Assembly (NCBI GenBank): GCA_034676185.1
Contig: JAUCCN010000001.1
Location: 82,267-146,266, forward strand
From: UBA7396 sp034676185
GTDB taxonomy: Bacteria > Patescibacteriota > Gracilibacteria > BD1-5 > UBA6164
Direction of reading: 5' to 3'
Length of the DNA: 64,000 bases
The notes under the pieces were generated by a model. It searched no databases. It was given only the letters and a program-made list of their open reading frames with translations, and was not told where the DNA came from. Position numbers and translations under genes: made by a program. The first letter of the stretch is position 1. Every line of letters begins with the position of its first letter. Shown here one piece after another: positions 26,450 through 38,526 of this stretch.

Positions 26450-27645
26450 CATTGATCAAAATAGATAGTGACTTCGGTAAAAACATTTTTTTCACTCTGA
26501 ATTTGTATTTCCCATTTATAAATATCACTTATTTTTTTTACAAGTGATAATCCTATTCAAAATCAATTTCAAGAAAAATTTTCTCTAAAATATCTTTGAA
26601 AAATTTTTTCTATATTTTCTTTTTCTATTCCAATTCAATAATCTTTAATAGTAAATCTATCTTTTACAATAGTTATTTCTATAATCCCATCACAATGAGA
26701 GTATCTAATAGCATTTTTTAAAATATTTCTAAAACACAATAATAATGGATCTTTATCTAATAATTTAATAATAGGTTTATTATTATCATATTTTTTTATT
26801 ATTTTTATATTTTTTTTCTCTATTTTCGTTTGAAATTCTAAAATATCTTTATCCAGAATTTTTATTACATCCACTCTTTGTTTCCTATAATCAGAATTTA
26901 CAAAATGTATAAAAAGTCATAAACTATCTAAAATATTATTTAATCTTTTAGCTGAACGAATTGCTTGCTCATGACTTTTTTCGTATTCATGAGTAAGTCA
27001 AGCAAGTTCAAGAGAAGAAAGAATTTCAGCTAAAGAAGTTTTAAATTCATGATTGATATTGGAAGCAAATCCTTCTAAATTTATTATCATATCTTTGATC
27101 GGAGTATAAATTCTCATCATTAAAGTATTTGCTATAAAAAATAAGATTCAATATAAAAAAGGAGAAATAAAAAGTAGAGAAGAAATAATAAATATATATT
27201 CTTTTTTAAAATTTTTAGCACTTACTCTGGTTAAAATCTGATAACTTCCATTTTTACTTTCAAAATCTGTATAAAAATATTTATAATTATTTTTACGAAT
27301 AATTTGATTCTTGTTATAAGAAAATTCTAAAAAAGAAAATTCACTTTTCATATTATTAAATATTTCTCACTCTTTATTCAAAACATAACTATCTTCTAAA
27401 ATAATATTGAAAACCCTATCAAGAGAATAATCTTGAATAGTAGTAAATACTTCTTCATTCATTAATGCATTTTTTATTCCCTCTATTTTTGCTTTTAGGC
27501 TTTCATTTTCTGCTCTCATTGTAAATTGAGAAAGAATTATTTCAAATAATAAAACCCCTATTATCATGAATAAAAAGATAACAAGTGCTATCATATGAGA
27601 TAATTTTTTTCTGTGTTTTTCAAGGAGTTGTAAATTTCTCATCAT
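26428..27645 (-). CDS. Sensor histidine kinase
   Basis: 405 aa. Two membrane helices (about residues 18-38 and 150-172) flank an extracytoplasmic sensor domain. The phospho-acceptor box is NINHEFKTSLAEILSSLELA, the N box LCFRNILKNAIRYSH, and the ATP-binding G boxes DYGIGIEKENIEKIF and GFGIGLSLVKKI. It lies 14 bp behind its response regulator, with which it forms a two-component system; the signal is unknown. Confidence 0.93.
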
Positions 27646-27659
27646 ACTTTAAAAAGTTA

Positions 27660-28322
27660 TTATTTAATCATATATCCTACTCAATGAATAGTTTCAATCA
27701 ATTCTTTTCCCATTTTTTTTCTTAAATATCCAACATAAATATCTAAATTTCTACTTTCCTGAAATAAATCAATTTCTCCCCATACTTTTTCTACTATAAG
27801 TTCTTTTTTTAAAACTTTTCATTTATTTTGAGCTAAAAATAATAATAATTTAAATTCTAATTTTGATAAAGAAATATTCTCTCCATTTTGTATTACTAAC
27901 ATTTTATCTTCTTCTATTTCTATATCATTAAATATGAGTTTATTTCATTTTAAAATATGATTTCTACGTCACATACTTTTTATACGAGCTAAAAGCTCAT
28001 CATATTCAAATGGCTTTACCATATAATCATCTGCTCAACTTTCTAATCCTTCTATTTTTTGACTCGTAAGAGTACGAGCAGTGAGCATAAGAATAGGTAT
28101 ATTATTCCCTTTTTCACGAAGTTCTTGACAAATATCTATTCCATCCCCTTCTTGTGTTCAAAGTCACAAATCTAAAATGACCATATCATAATTCCCTGTA
28201 GTTATTTTATATATTGCTCATTTATACTCACTATAGTCATCAACAGTAAATCATTTAATTTCAAGGAATTTTTTTATATTTCCTCTCAATATATCGTTAT
28301 CTTCTATAATTAATACTTTCAT
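27660..28322 (-). CDS. OmpR/PhoB-type response regulator
   Basis: 220 aa. Receiver domain with acidic pocket IIEDN, phospho-acceptor Asp in MVILDLGLG (about residue 53), conserved Thr in MLTARTL and Lys in MVKPFEYDE. The C-terminal winged helix is of the Trans_reg_C type (LSKLEFKLLLFLAQNKGKVL, YVGYLRKKMG, IETIHGVGYMIK). It is transcribed first in the operon with the histidine kinase. Confidence 0.95.
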
Positions 28323-28452
28323 AATACAATAGTTTATAGAATAATAACTGTTAATATATCAATAATTTTTTATATATCAAGTTTCATTTTCTTCTATACC
28401 TATATTGGGAAATTTATATATGTATTTTAAATAAAAGTAAAATATGAACTAT

Positions 28453-28486
28453 AAAAAATCCAAAATCATTAGATTTTGGATTTTTT
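28453..28486. terminator. Bidirectional terminator
   Basis: AAAAAATCCAAAATC pairs with GATTTTGGATTTTTT around ATTA, between the response-regulator promoter region and the end of the next reverse gene. Confidence 0.7.
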
Positions 28487-28503
28487 AGGTAAAGAGACAC
28501 TTC

Positions 28504-30024
28504 TTATGGGTTAAGAGTAAATGAATATCTTCTTGCTGTTCTATATGGTTCTTTTACCACTCCATTTTCAGCTATTGCTAAATATCAAGTATATTGTCAT
28601 GTTGGAAAACCATTCAGTGCAAAATCTGATCTCAGTGTAAATGTAGTTCCATTTAAACTCCAATCTGTATTTTTTGAAAGTTGTACAAAATTCGCTCAAC
28701 TTTCACAATTATTTGGTGCAGTTGGTGTATCCATACAAGTATAATAGCTATCAGTATATCATCCTGTAGTTACTGTACCTCTTAACATATCTCAAACTTT
28801 ATATTGAAGTGAATAAAACATAATACTTCAAACACTGATACAACGATTTCCATTCCAAGTATATGACATATCACAATACCAAGCACAACTTTTCCAAGCA
28901 TCTGATTTTCTATCAGCATCTGAAAGTGTATAAACAGATCTCCATACTTTATTTTGTCCAGGAGCTTCTGCTTGATATCACACAACATTAATAGGTCATA
29001 CTTGAGCATAAGTTGGAACTACTCAACTACATTGATATCTTTGATTCATTTCTGCTTGTGGTTCCCAACTTCCAGAAGGATATGATGAATAATCTGGAGT
29101 TGGAGTTGGAGTTGGAGTCGGAGTTGGAGTTGGAGTCGGAGTCGGAGTTGGAGTTGGAGTCGGAGTTGGAGTTGGAGTTGGAGTTGGTTCTGCTGGACAT
29201 TCATATTTTTTTACTTCACAACCATCTGTATTTATACTCGTTGAAATCAATTTAGGTGGACCATATTTACAATATGGTGCTGCCACAATTGGACAAGAGT
29301 TAGGTTTTGGAGTTGGGTCTGTTGGACATTCATATTTTTTTACTTCACAACCATCTGTATTTATACTCGTTGAAATCAATTTAGGTGGACCATATTTACA
29401 ATATGGTGCTGCCATAATTGGACAAGAGCTAGGTTTTGGAGTTGGAGTAGTTTCACATCATCCCATAAGCTCACAAAAGAAATCATCTAAATCATTATTT
29501 ACTACTAAACTACTTTTTATATCTTGTACTCATTCTCATAAATATCAGAGCATTTGTAGAATAATTTGATTATTTTTATATTTTTCTCATAATGTTTTTA
29601 ATTGTCCTTCTACTTGAGTCAATAACTTTTCATATTTTGAATCATTATTAAATTCTTTTTTCATCGTAATAAGTTTATTTAAAAATGCATCCAATTTTGT
29701 TTTATTTGGAATATTTGTTGAAGAAGTAGTAGAATCAGTAGTAATAGACTGAGTATTTATTACACAACTATTATTATTTTGACAAATAAAATAATAATAA
29801 CTTCCATTATTTGAAAAACATTCACTTCTTTTATAATTTGGAAATTCAAGATTATATTTATCTTTGAGAGTAGTACAATTTTCCAAAGTATTATATGCAT
29901 CTGAAAGTATATTTCCATTATTGATTTGTGTAGTCAACTCACTTTGTGAAATACCATTTGCAAAGCTTGTGCAGAAAGATATTACTCCTAGAAGTAACAT
30001 CATAATATAAGATAATATTTTCAT
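28504..30024 (-). CDS. Secreted Cys-rich repeat protein with long Pro-Thr linker
   Basis: 506 aa. Signal peptide ending TSFA-NG (residue 23 or so). A helical first third is followed by two nearly identical 43-residue Cys modules (AAPYCKYGPPKLISTSINTD, then GCEVKKYECP), then about 15 Pro-Thr dipeptides, then a Trp/Cys-containing C-terminal domain (QRYQCSGVV, SCAWYCDMSYTWNGNRC). It looks like a surface adhesin with a stiff spacer. A start six codons upstream (30042) is possible. No enzymatic motif recognised. Confidence 0.7.
29095..29187. repeat. Hexanucleotide repeat encoding (Pro-Thr)n
   Basis: About 15 tandem copies of GGAGTT/GGAGTC (coding strand AACTCC/GACTCC). Slippage in 6-bp steps would change linker length without a frameshift. 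Confidence 0.9.
29194..29451. repeat. 129-bp tandem duplication inside the secreted protein
   Basis: TGGACAT landmarks at 29194 and 29323 mark two copies of a 129-bp (43-codon) unit that differ at only a few bases, encoding the two Cys modules. The near identity points to a recent duplication. Confidence 0.85.
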
Positions 30025-30187
30025 AAAAATTATAATTAACAAATAAAACTAAATATTTAATACTGAAACTGTTAGTTTTTGTAGAATCATAAAATGATAG
30101 TAAATATATAAAACATTAGAATAGTAATCATTTTTATTCAATTTGTCAAATAAATTTTATTTATTATTTTAAAATACATATTTTTAT

Positions 30188-30217
30188 AAAAAAAAATCAC
30201 GAATTCGTAATTTTTTT
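30188..30217. terminator. Terminator of the murL-PBP operon
   Basis: AAAAAAAT-ACGAATTCGT-ATTTTTTT self-complementary hairpin overlapping the PBP stop codon. Confidence 0.65.
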
Positions 30218-32516
30218 ATTTTCCTTCTTTGGGAGGAATTCAATAATAATTAAATAAATATGCTGAAATTCTTGAAAAAGTTCTTGCTACTGTCTCTCAA
30301 CCAAATATACTTGATCTTGGTCTTTCAATTTTTACAATCATAACAAATTTTGGGTCTTCCGCAGGAGCATATCAAGCAAAAAATCACATCGTAGAAGCAG
30401 GTCCTGTTTCATATCCTCATTTATATGCAATTTGAGCAGTTCCTGTTTTTCAAGCAATAGAATATCATTTTACCCCTCATTGTTTTGCTACTCAAGCTTT
30501 TACTCATTCTACTAAAACTTCTGTCATAATTCTTGAAGTTTCTTCTTTCAATACTCTATGAGTTGCTTCTGGTTTGTTTATTATTTTTTTCCCATCTGGA
30601 AATTCAATAGTTTTTACAATTTGTGGTTTATAATAAATCCCTCCATTAGCAAGCACACTATAGGCTGCTGCCATTTGTATCATAGTTGCATTTATTCAGA
30701 GTCAAAACGAAGTAGTAAAAAGTTGTGCTCTTGACCATCTTTCATACGGATCTAACTTCCCAAATACTTCTCATTCCAAAGTTACTCCTGTTTTTTTCCC
30801 AATTCAAAAACTATCAATATATTTATGAAATATAGAAGCCCCTATTTTTTGTGCGATTCTAATCATTCATACATTACAAGAAAAGTTCATTGCATTTTGG
30901 AATGTATTATATCCCAAACATTGCGAAGCTACATTACTAATTTTAAAGTTATCAATTTTTACAAATCCTTCATCCTTATACATATCATACCTATTTATTT
31001 CTCAAGAATCAATTCCTGCTGCAAATACAATAGGTTTAAAAATACTTCATACTTCATACAAATCCTGAATAATATCATTTTTATAAACTGCTCCTCATTG
31101 CCTATTTGCAAATACATATTTTTCTAAGCTCGGGTCTGTGTATTCTTCTCTTGAAATTTCTCTTAAAAATAACTTTTTCCCATCATAAATATATTCGCTT
31201 CCAGCAAGATTATCAACAGCTAAAACTCTTGCTCAAAGTAAATTAATTCTTGGGTTTGGATATTTCTCTGGAGTAACTTTTATTAGTTCAAATGCATCTC
31301 CAGGAGAATTTGGATTAAATCTTGGATGACTTGCCATTGCAAGAATATTTCCAGTTTTTGGCTCTATAATAATTACACTAATATTATTAGCTTGATAATC
31401 AAAAATATCTATATCTATAATATCTTCTACTGCTTTTTGTATATTTCTATCAATAGTCAAAGTAATATTTGCTCAAGCAAGAGCAGTCTGGTCTTCTAAG
31501 CTTAATGGTTCAATAAGTCTTCATGCAATATCTTTTTTTGCATATTTTTCTGAAACCTTTCCTTTTAAAATATGATTATAATATCCTTCTATTCCATATC
31601 TTCCTTCTCAAGAATTATCTACAAATCCTAATATAGTAGACGCCATATCATTTTCTGGATAATATCTATGTTGACTTGAAGAGAGAATAATAAATGGTGA
31701 CATTAAATCTTCTTTTTTTAAAAAACCTCCTGCAAATGCTTGTTTCTCTTCAGAAAGTTTTGTTTTTATATATTCAGAAGTAGAAATGGAAAGTTTTGTT
31801 TGAATAAGTAAATATCTCAGAGTTCTTTTTCTAATCAAATGCTTAATAGTATCTTCTTCTTCCCCAATAATAAGAGAAATTCTATTGGCAACAAAATTAT
31901 CATCTACTATCTCTTCAGGGTTAACAAATATATTCGTTCCATTTATATACACTCAAGCAATATTCAATTTTTCTAATTCAAATGCTTGTTCTACTGTTAA
32001 ATTATCTTTCAAAAGTACACTCGTTACTTTGGTTCTTGATATTCTTTCATTTACTCTTGCTGAAATTTTTTCTTTCAGATACACTTCATTCATTCTAAAA
32101 TCAGAAGTTTCTAATACTCATAAAAATTTATTCAATGATTTTCTACATTCATTTACTGATTTTAAATAACAGATTTCAGTATATACAACTTCTGTTAAAA
32201 AATTTGCTAATTTTACTTTATTTCCTTCCAAAGAAGGATCAATTGCTAAATCATTTAAATCAACCGATGAAGCAAGCACTTTTCCTTTTTCATTGTCAGA
32301 AAAAATACTTCCTCTTGAAACGGGAGTTTTTGTAGTAGAAGTTTGTTGTTTTACAGATAAATCTTTATAATATGCATGATTTATTACTGTAAATGAAAAT
32401 AATTCAGTTATTATAGCAAAAGCAAATATTCAAAAAAATCAAAATATATAATATTCTCTTGAATATTTTTGAAATAAATGAGTTATTTTTAATAATAAAA
32501 CTTTTTGTTTATTCAT
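30216..32516 (-). CDS. Penicillin-binding protein, transpeptidase (PBP2/FtsI class)
   Basis: 766 aa. N-terminal cytoplasmic tail and one membrane anchor (FFGIFAFAIITELFSFTVIN), a dimerisation domain starting TPVSRGSIFSD, and a transpeptidase domain with SIFK (about residue 491, catalytic Ser), SCN (about 545) and KTGT (about 690). It cross-links peptidoglycan in the periplasm; it could serve division (FtsI) or elongation (PBP2). It overlaps murL by 8 bp. Confidence 0.93.
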
Positions 32517-33867
32517 ACTTTTTTAATTTTCAAACTAAATATTCTGGTATCAAGTGATTACTAAAATCCGCGGTAAACACTTTTTCTCTTATATTTTCAA
32601 AATCTGTAGGTCACATTTTTGATTGTACTTCTTTTTGAAAAATGTCAAGAATAAATGGGAGTTTTTTTGGAAATTTTTCTAAAGCCATATTCATAGCAAG
32701 TATAACTTCTTCATTCGTCCCTACACACTCAAAAGGTTTTATTCCTGAAATTCATAGAAGTTCACGAAATAATTTTTCTAAACTTTTATCTTCATAGAGT
32801 TCTTTTCAAAAAATACTCAAAACTTCTTCTTGAGTTAAAAATGGTCTTAAAATAGTATAAACAAAAGCACACTTAGGACAAGCATTACACCAATAAGTAT
32901 TTTTTATATCTTTTTTAAAAATCTTAAAATTCGTATTACAACTTGAAAAATTTGTAAAATATTTTTTTCAAAATTTTGCAAAAAATTCAGCAATTTTTAT
33001 TTCATAATACGGTCTGAGAAGTGAAAAATATTTCACTTCAGAAGAAATATTTTCACTAATATACTCACAAAAATCTTTTTCAAAATCTATACTTTTACTC
33101 CATTGATGATTGATTTCAATTTCATGATAAAAAGTATTTCAAAAATTAGCAGATTTTTCATTTGAAAGAACAATATATTTATAATCATAAAGATAACAAC
33201 TCAATTGTAATACAAATGCTATCATTCCTGTAATAGGAACATGACCATTATATGCTCATAAAGCTTGTATTTCCTTAATATTTTTTGATAATTCTCTTTT
33301 GATAAAAAGTCTTTTCAATTCTGCATTTTTTACTGTATTTTCATATAAAATATTATCATTTTGAGCAAAAGTAACTGCATCTATTTTTTCTCACATTTGT
33401 TTTAAAAGTTCTATTGATACAATAGAATCTTTTCCTCAGCCAATTGGAACCAGATATTTCTCACTTACAAGAAAATTCTGTTTTACATATTGTTTTTGAG
33501 AAAGACAAGAAAATTGTAATACATTTTTTGGATTTATTTTATTTTTATAAAAAAATTCCCCAAGTCAATGCAAATAAAATTTATTCCAAAAAGAAAGACT
33601 TTTCTCTGATAAAATTCCTGTTTTTATCACTCATTTTTGGGTAGGAAAAAATTTATAATAACTAATTCATAAAGCAATATGAATATGAAAAAGTATTGTA
33701 TGTATAATTTCTAAATTTATATCTTTTCTAAGCAAAAATTGCTCATCAAAAAAATATATTTTTTCTTCAAAAAAAAGCTCAGAGTCAAAACTGTATACAA
33801 ATACAGCTTCTCAAGAATTTCTATCAAAACTAAATTTTTCAAAGTAAAAAGTCTTATATTGTCTCAT
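32509..33867 (-). CDS. murL: UDP-MurNAc-L-Ala-L-Glu epimerase (MurL)
   Basis: 452 aa. VPIGGGKDSIVSIELLKQMG around residue 150 is the ATP PP-loop-like motif, followed by FSSCNTNFK, WCNACPKCAFVYTILRPFL and LLGISGIKPFECVGTNEEVI, as in MurL proteins. MurL converts the L-Glu of UDP-MurNAc-L-Ala-L-Glu to D-Glu, replacing the usual glutamate racemase route and partnering with an L-Glu-adding MurD2. It is co-transcribed with a transpeptidase PBP, consistent with a cell-wall role. Confidence 0.85.
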
Positions 33868-33996
33868 ATTTTTTTAAAATTAATTTCATATTTGCATATT
33901 AAACAAAAAAATAATTTTTTCAATAAAAAAATAATTTGAAAAAAAGAGTAAATCTTATAAAATAGAAAATGAAACTTAATTTATAATTTTTCAATA

Positions 33997-34602
33997 ATGA
34001 AATATTCAAAAAAAGGAACTTCTATCATTGAAGCTATGGTAGTAATGCTCATAGTAGTAACATGAGTAGTTGGAATGTATAATATATTTAATAATTCTAG
34101 AAAAGTTTCAGATAGCACTTCTTATAGAGTTCAAGCTATTGCTATGGCAAAAGAATGAATAGAAGCTCTCACAAATATAAGAGATACCAATTGGCTTTTA
34201 TATTCTGCCAATACAGAAAATTGTTGGAATACTTTCAATTATATTGGTTCATGTATTACTTCAACTGGATATACTATACCTTCTGGAAGTTATCTTATAT
34301 ATCAAAATACAAATAATAGATGGTATTTATCTGGGGTTAGTGTTTCCTGAGATTATTCTACTGGAAGTTATAGAGATGCATTTAGAATACATTTGGATGA
34401 TAATTGATTTTATACCCAATCATGAGGAAGTTCATTTTTCCCAATTTTTACCAGAGAAATAAAAATAAATTATATTGATTCTGAAATAAATCCTCCTCAA
34501 AAAATGAAAGTAGAAAGTATCGTAAAATGGACTGATAATGCAAGAGTTTCTTGAAATTATGAAGTAAAGTTAGAAACTATTTTAACCAATTGGAAAAAAT
34601 AA
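33997..34602 (+). CDS. Type IV pilin-like protein (PilV/GspI type)
   Basis: 201 aa. Prepilin N terminus KKGTSIIEAMVVMLIVVTGV with the cleavage Gly and Glu5, then a C-terminal beta-rich head (FTREIKINYID, MKVESIVKWTDNARVSGNYE, VKLETILTNW) as in minor pilins. Assembly would need the host type IV pilus machinery, which is not in this window. It stands alone between divergent and convergent neighbours, with a terminator behind it. Confidence 0.85.
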
Positions 34603-34625
34603 CCTTTATATTTAAAATTGAAAAT

Positions 34626-34657
34626 AAAAAAATTACTTTTAAAAAAGTAATTTTTTT
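34626..34657. terminator. Bidirectional terminator
   Basis: AAAAATTACTTT pairs with AAAGTAATTTTT between two convergent genes. Confidence 0.7.
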
Positions 34658-37600
34658 ATTCTAAAATACTTGAAATAGAAGTTTTTATTTGTCATACTTC
34701 ATTTCTCACTTCATCTTCTTTTTCATCAGAAAATACAAGATTTTTAAATTTTTGAAATGCTCTCATCACATGTTCTTTATAGCTTTGTTCATTCACATAT
34801 CCATATACAGTATCTTCTGTCGGTTTATTAGAAGATGGAATAATATATGGATCATCAATCATATCTATTCCATATGATTTTAATCTTTTTACCTCAGGTG
34901 ATTTATTCATCACATCTCATCATGCCCATCATCAAAATTTTGCTCTTACTAAAGGTTCAAGAGTAGAATAAATTTCAAAAAATAATAGAAATTGTTTTTC
35001 CTCATCCAGTCAAGTAGTTTTAATATTTTCTAAATGCTTAAAAAATGATTCAAATATTTTTGCCCCTGTTTTTGAACTAATAATTCAAGCTTGATTAAAT
35101 TGAATAAATTCCTCTGCTGCTTTTTTTCATATAGTATATACTATCGGAGTATTTCCATAATCATATACTCCATCATTAATTTGTTCAGATTTTAAATGAT
35201 ATTCTCCATCATTCTGCATTCATTTTATAAACTCATAATACGAGTTTAAAGTTGGATTTTCATTTTTATTTGCAAAAATATATCCATCTTTAAAAATCAT
35301 TCTTTCAATTATTTTTTCTCAATGTTTATTCCAAAAAGTATAGGCTTTTCCCACATCAGATCATATTCCTTGTAATTCTTTCAATACACTTGAATCTTTT
35401 CCATACAATGAAATAACTATTTCACTCATAGATTTTTGAAATTTCTGTATTGATTCACTATCTTTATTAAACATAATTTCTGTATATGGACTCCCCCGTC
35501 ACATTCATGATAGAAATTTTCCAAGAAGTTTTTCAGGAAAATTCTTGGAAATTCATGTCATAGTAATAACAAAAGGAATAGCATGCATATCATGAACATC
35601 TCATCATTTTCCCCAAATTTTTTCCAAAGCTCCTAGTCAATTTGCATATCATCACGCTGTTAATTCACCAATACAATAACTAATTCTTCCCTCCAATGTT
35701 ACCATATCTCAAGTTTTATTTGCTCCATCTTCTAACTCATCATTAATTCAAGAATTGAGATGATTTCACATTTCCTTATGAATTTTAGATCTTCTTTTTG
35801 GTTTTCTATTTCCACTTGCTTGCAGAGATAATAATTTTTCAATTAACATCTCTTCTGTAAATGGTTTTGGATTTGGCTTTCATTGTCCAGAATTGAGTTT
35901 TGCATCTTCACATTCTTTTTTAGTTTCCATATATAAATCATCCCCTTTTCTTCATCATAAAGCTTCATACCAAATAAAACTTCATCTGTAAGTATTGAGT
36001 GGTTTTTTATTATATAAAGTCCCGTATTTTGAAAGCATAGCAAAAAGTGCTGCCTCTATTTCATATTGAGGAGAAGATTTATTTTCTAAAATTCTCACTA
36101 TTCTTGGAATCATTACTTTTGAGTCAAGAGTCGTTAAGTGACTTAAAAGTTCCTCCATTGTTTTTTTCTCTTCTCACTCAACCATTGATTGTAAATCTTC
36201 TCTTATTGATGGGGGTAAAAATTTTCACATAGCCAGTGCAAATTTTGCAGATTTGAGTTTATTTCCAGTTTGAAGTCTATTTTCTATCGAAGAAATAATT
36301 TGTTTTCATCCAGTCATAATTTCAGCAAGACTTAAACATCCAAGCCAAGATGAAAGGAAACTCCCTTTTCTCTTTGTAGTTGATCATTGTTCATCTTTTG
36401 ATTCCTCAACGGAAAGATGTTTGATATACGGTTTTAATTTTTTTTGTGTGATATACAAATAAAAATCATTATACGGGATATGATTTCCCATTTTCTTTTT
36501 TTCAAATATATTTTTCTTTTTCTTTTTTTCATCTCATTCACTAAATTTTCCCTCTCTAAAATCAACATATCCATCTTCCAATTTTAGGATTTGAATCGCC
36601 TCACCATTATTTCACACAAAATACTCAATAGCTGGAGCTTTTTTTGCTCACGATTTATCCTTTTGAATAATTTTATTCTCTTTTAATTCAAAGTTTTTTA
36701 AACTCTCTGAGTAATTTTCATGCTTTTGCCAATGTTCAAAAAATGTTCAAACATTTTTCATAGTTGGAAATCTTTTTGGTTTTCTTTCTTTAAAAGCTTG
36801 TGCAAATTCAGCAATAGAAAGAGGAGGTTGTCATTTTATATAAACTCAGTCTTTATCAATTTTTGTGACTTCAAAAACCTCTTCATCAATAATATAATTC
36901 CCTCAAGTATTTTCTTTGACAGGCTTACATCTAAAAGAAAAACTACTCTTATCTTTGACATCAAATTTATTAAAATCTGGGTCTACTTCATCCATTACTT
37001 TTTGTAATTCTTCAAAAGTATTTATATCTGTTCATTCTGCAATTTCATCTATTTTATTTTCTTTTTTATATCATTCAAATTCCGTTTTATTATAGATTTC
37101 TAAACTATAACTCTCTTTATTCGCTGAAATATTTATAAGATGTTTAAAAAAATTATTAAATAATTCAGGAACAGCCTTCCCATTATTATTTTTTGTTATT
37201 TTTCCTCAAACTCTTGTAATATTGATAAACTCAAGAGAGCTCACTCATATATTCTTTAAATAAAAATACTGACTTTCCTCTTTATTATCCTTTCCTTTCT
37301 TTATAAGATTTATATATGATCCTGCTTCAAGTTTTAGCATTTGTTGTTTCAATTCTGGAGAAATTTCTGGAGAAAGTTGTACTTGCTTTTGAAAATCTTG
37401 AAATGAATCAAAATCTAAATTTTCTTTTAAATTTGCTTGTAAAGCATTTACTTCTTTTACTATTTTTGAAAGTAATTTTTCATTTTTTTTCTCATCAAAA
37501 AAATGATACCACTGATTCTCATCTAAGTCCTGAACAGGAAATACGATTAGATTTGTATCAAGAGAAAGAAAATAAGTATAAAAATCTTCTTCTAATATTT

Positions 37601-38402
37601 CTTCTTCTAAAACGGTATTGAGGATATATTTTACTCTTTCTTTTGCTTTATCTTGAGAAATAATTCATAATTCTAAAACATCTTGAAGAGAAATATTTGG
37701 TAAAAAATATTGTATAAGTGATTTTTTAGCTTCTTTATTTTCCCCTAATGCAATTAAAATATTTTTAATATCCGCCAAGTGAATAACATAAGCTTGCTCT
37801 ATTTTCTTTAAAGAAGAGATAATATCTTCATTTTCTCTCACTGTATCAGGAATATTTTCAAAAATAGCTTTCAAAAGTTTTTCATCACTTTTTGCATTAC
37901 TTAAAATTTTTTCTTGTTCACTTGGGTCATTTTTAAAAACTCAAAGAATTAATTTTTCTCTCTGAGAAGCATACAAAGAGAGTTCTTTTAGTTTTGCATT
38001 TGAAAAATTTTTATATTCTTCTTCTACTTTTGAAAAAGATGATACATTATGAGAAAAATCAAATTGAGATTGAAAGTTTTTTTCAAGTGAGAGAAATAAA
38101 TTTTTTCTCATAGTAATATATGATACAAGACTTACTTTGAGAGTATTTTTATAAAATGCTCATTTTAAAACATCTTCTGGAAAAAGATTTTTATCTCAAT
38201 GATTTTCTAAAAATATTTTCATTTTTTCAAATTCTTCTCAAAAGTTTAGTTTTTCGTCTCAAAAATTTAGATTTGATTTGCTTTTTGCTTCCACATATTC
38301 CCCCACCCTTTTTCTATATATTGATCTTAATTCATCTTGTTTTTGAGAAGTCTCATTCTTCACTTCTTGAGCCTCATCTCTATTTTCAGGATTTTTTGCC
38401 AT
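34656..38402 (-). CDS. Very large cytoplasmic protein of unknown function
   Basis: 1248 aa, the longest gene here. No signal peptide or membrane segment. It is rich in Lys/Glu and predicted helical, with poly-Lys near residue 640 (KKKKKNIFEKKKMG). Recognisable landmarks without known function: WYHFFDEKKNEKLL, KNVGTFFEHWQKH, NTYRGSFIWYEALGRRKGDD, GMGRGSPYTEIMFNKDSESI. No nucleotide-binding or catalytic motif is evident. It is a single-gene unit. It may be a lineage-specific protein of Gracilibacteria-type genomes; I do not assign a role. Confidence 0.75.
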
Positions 38403-38526
38403 ACATTATATTTTAAAAAATATTTTTTTTATTATACCACAAAAAACCTAAATTTGCAAAAATAATATTTTACTAAACTTCTTTTTTAAATATAATCATT
38501 CTCGTTTAGAAAGTAAAAAAGAAATT

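Noticed and set aside
29013..29255. Forward-strand frame rich in Leu-Glu across the hexamer repeats
   Set aside because: It is the antisense shadow of the Pro-Thr repeat of the reverse-strand secreted protein.
29095..29451. Regular repeats that might be a CRISPR array
   Set aside because: Hexamers and a coding 129-bp duplication without unique spacers; no cas genes in the window. No CRISPR array seen anywhere.
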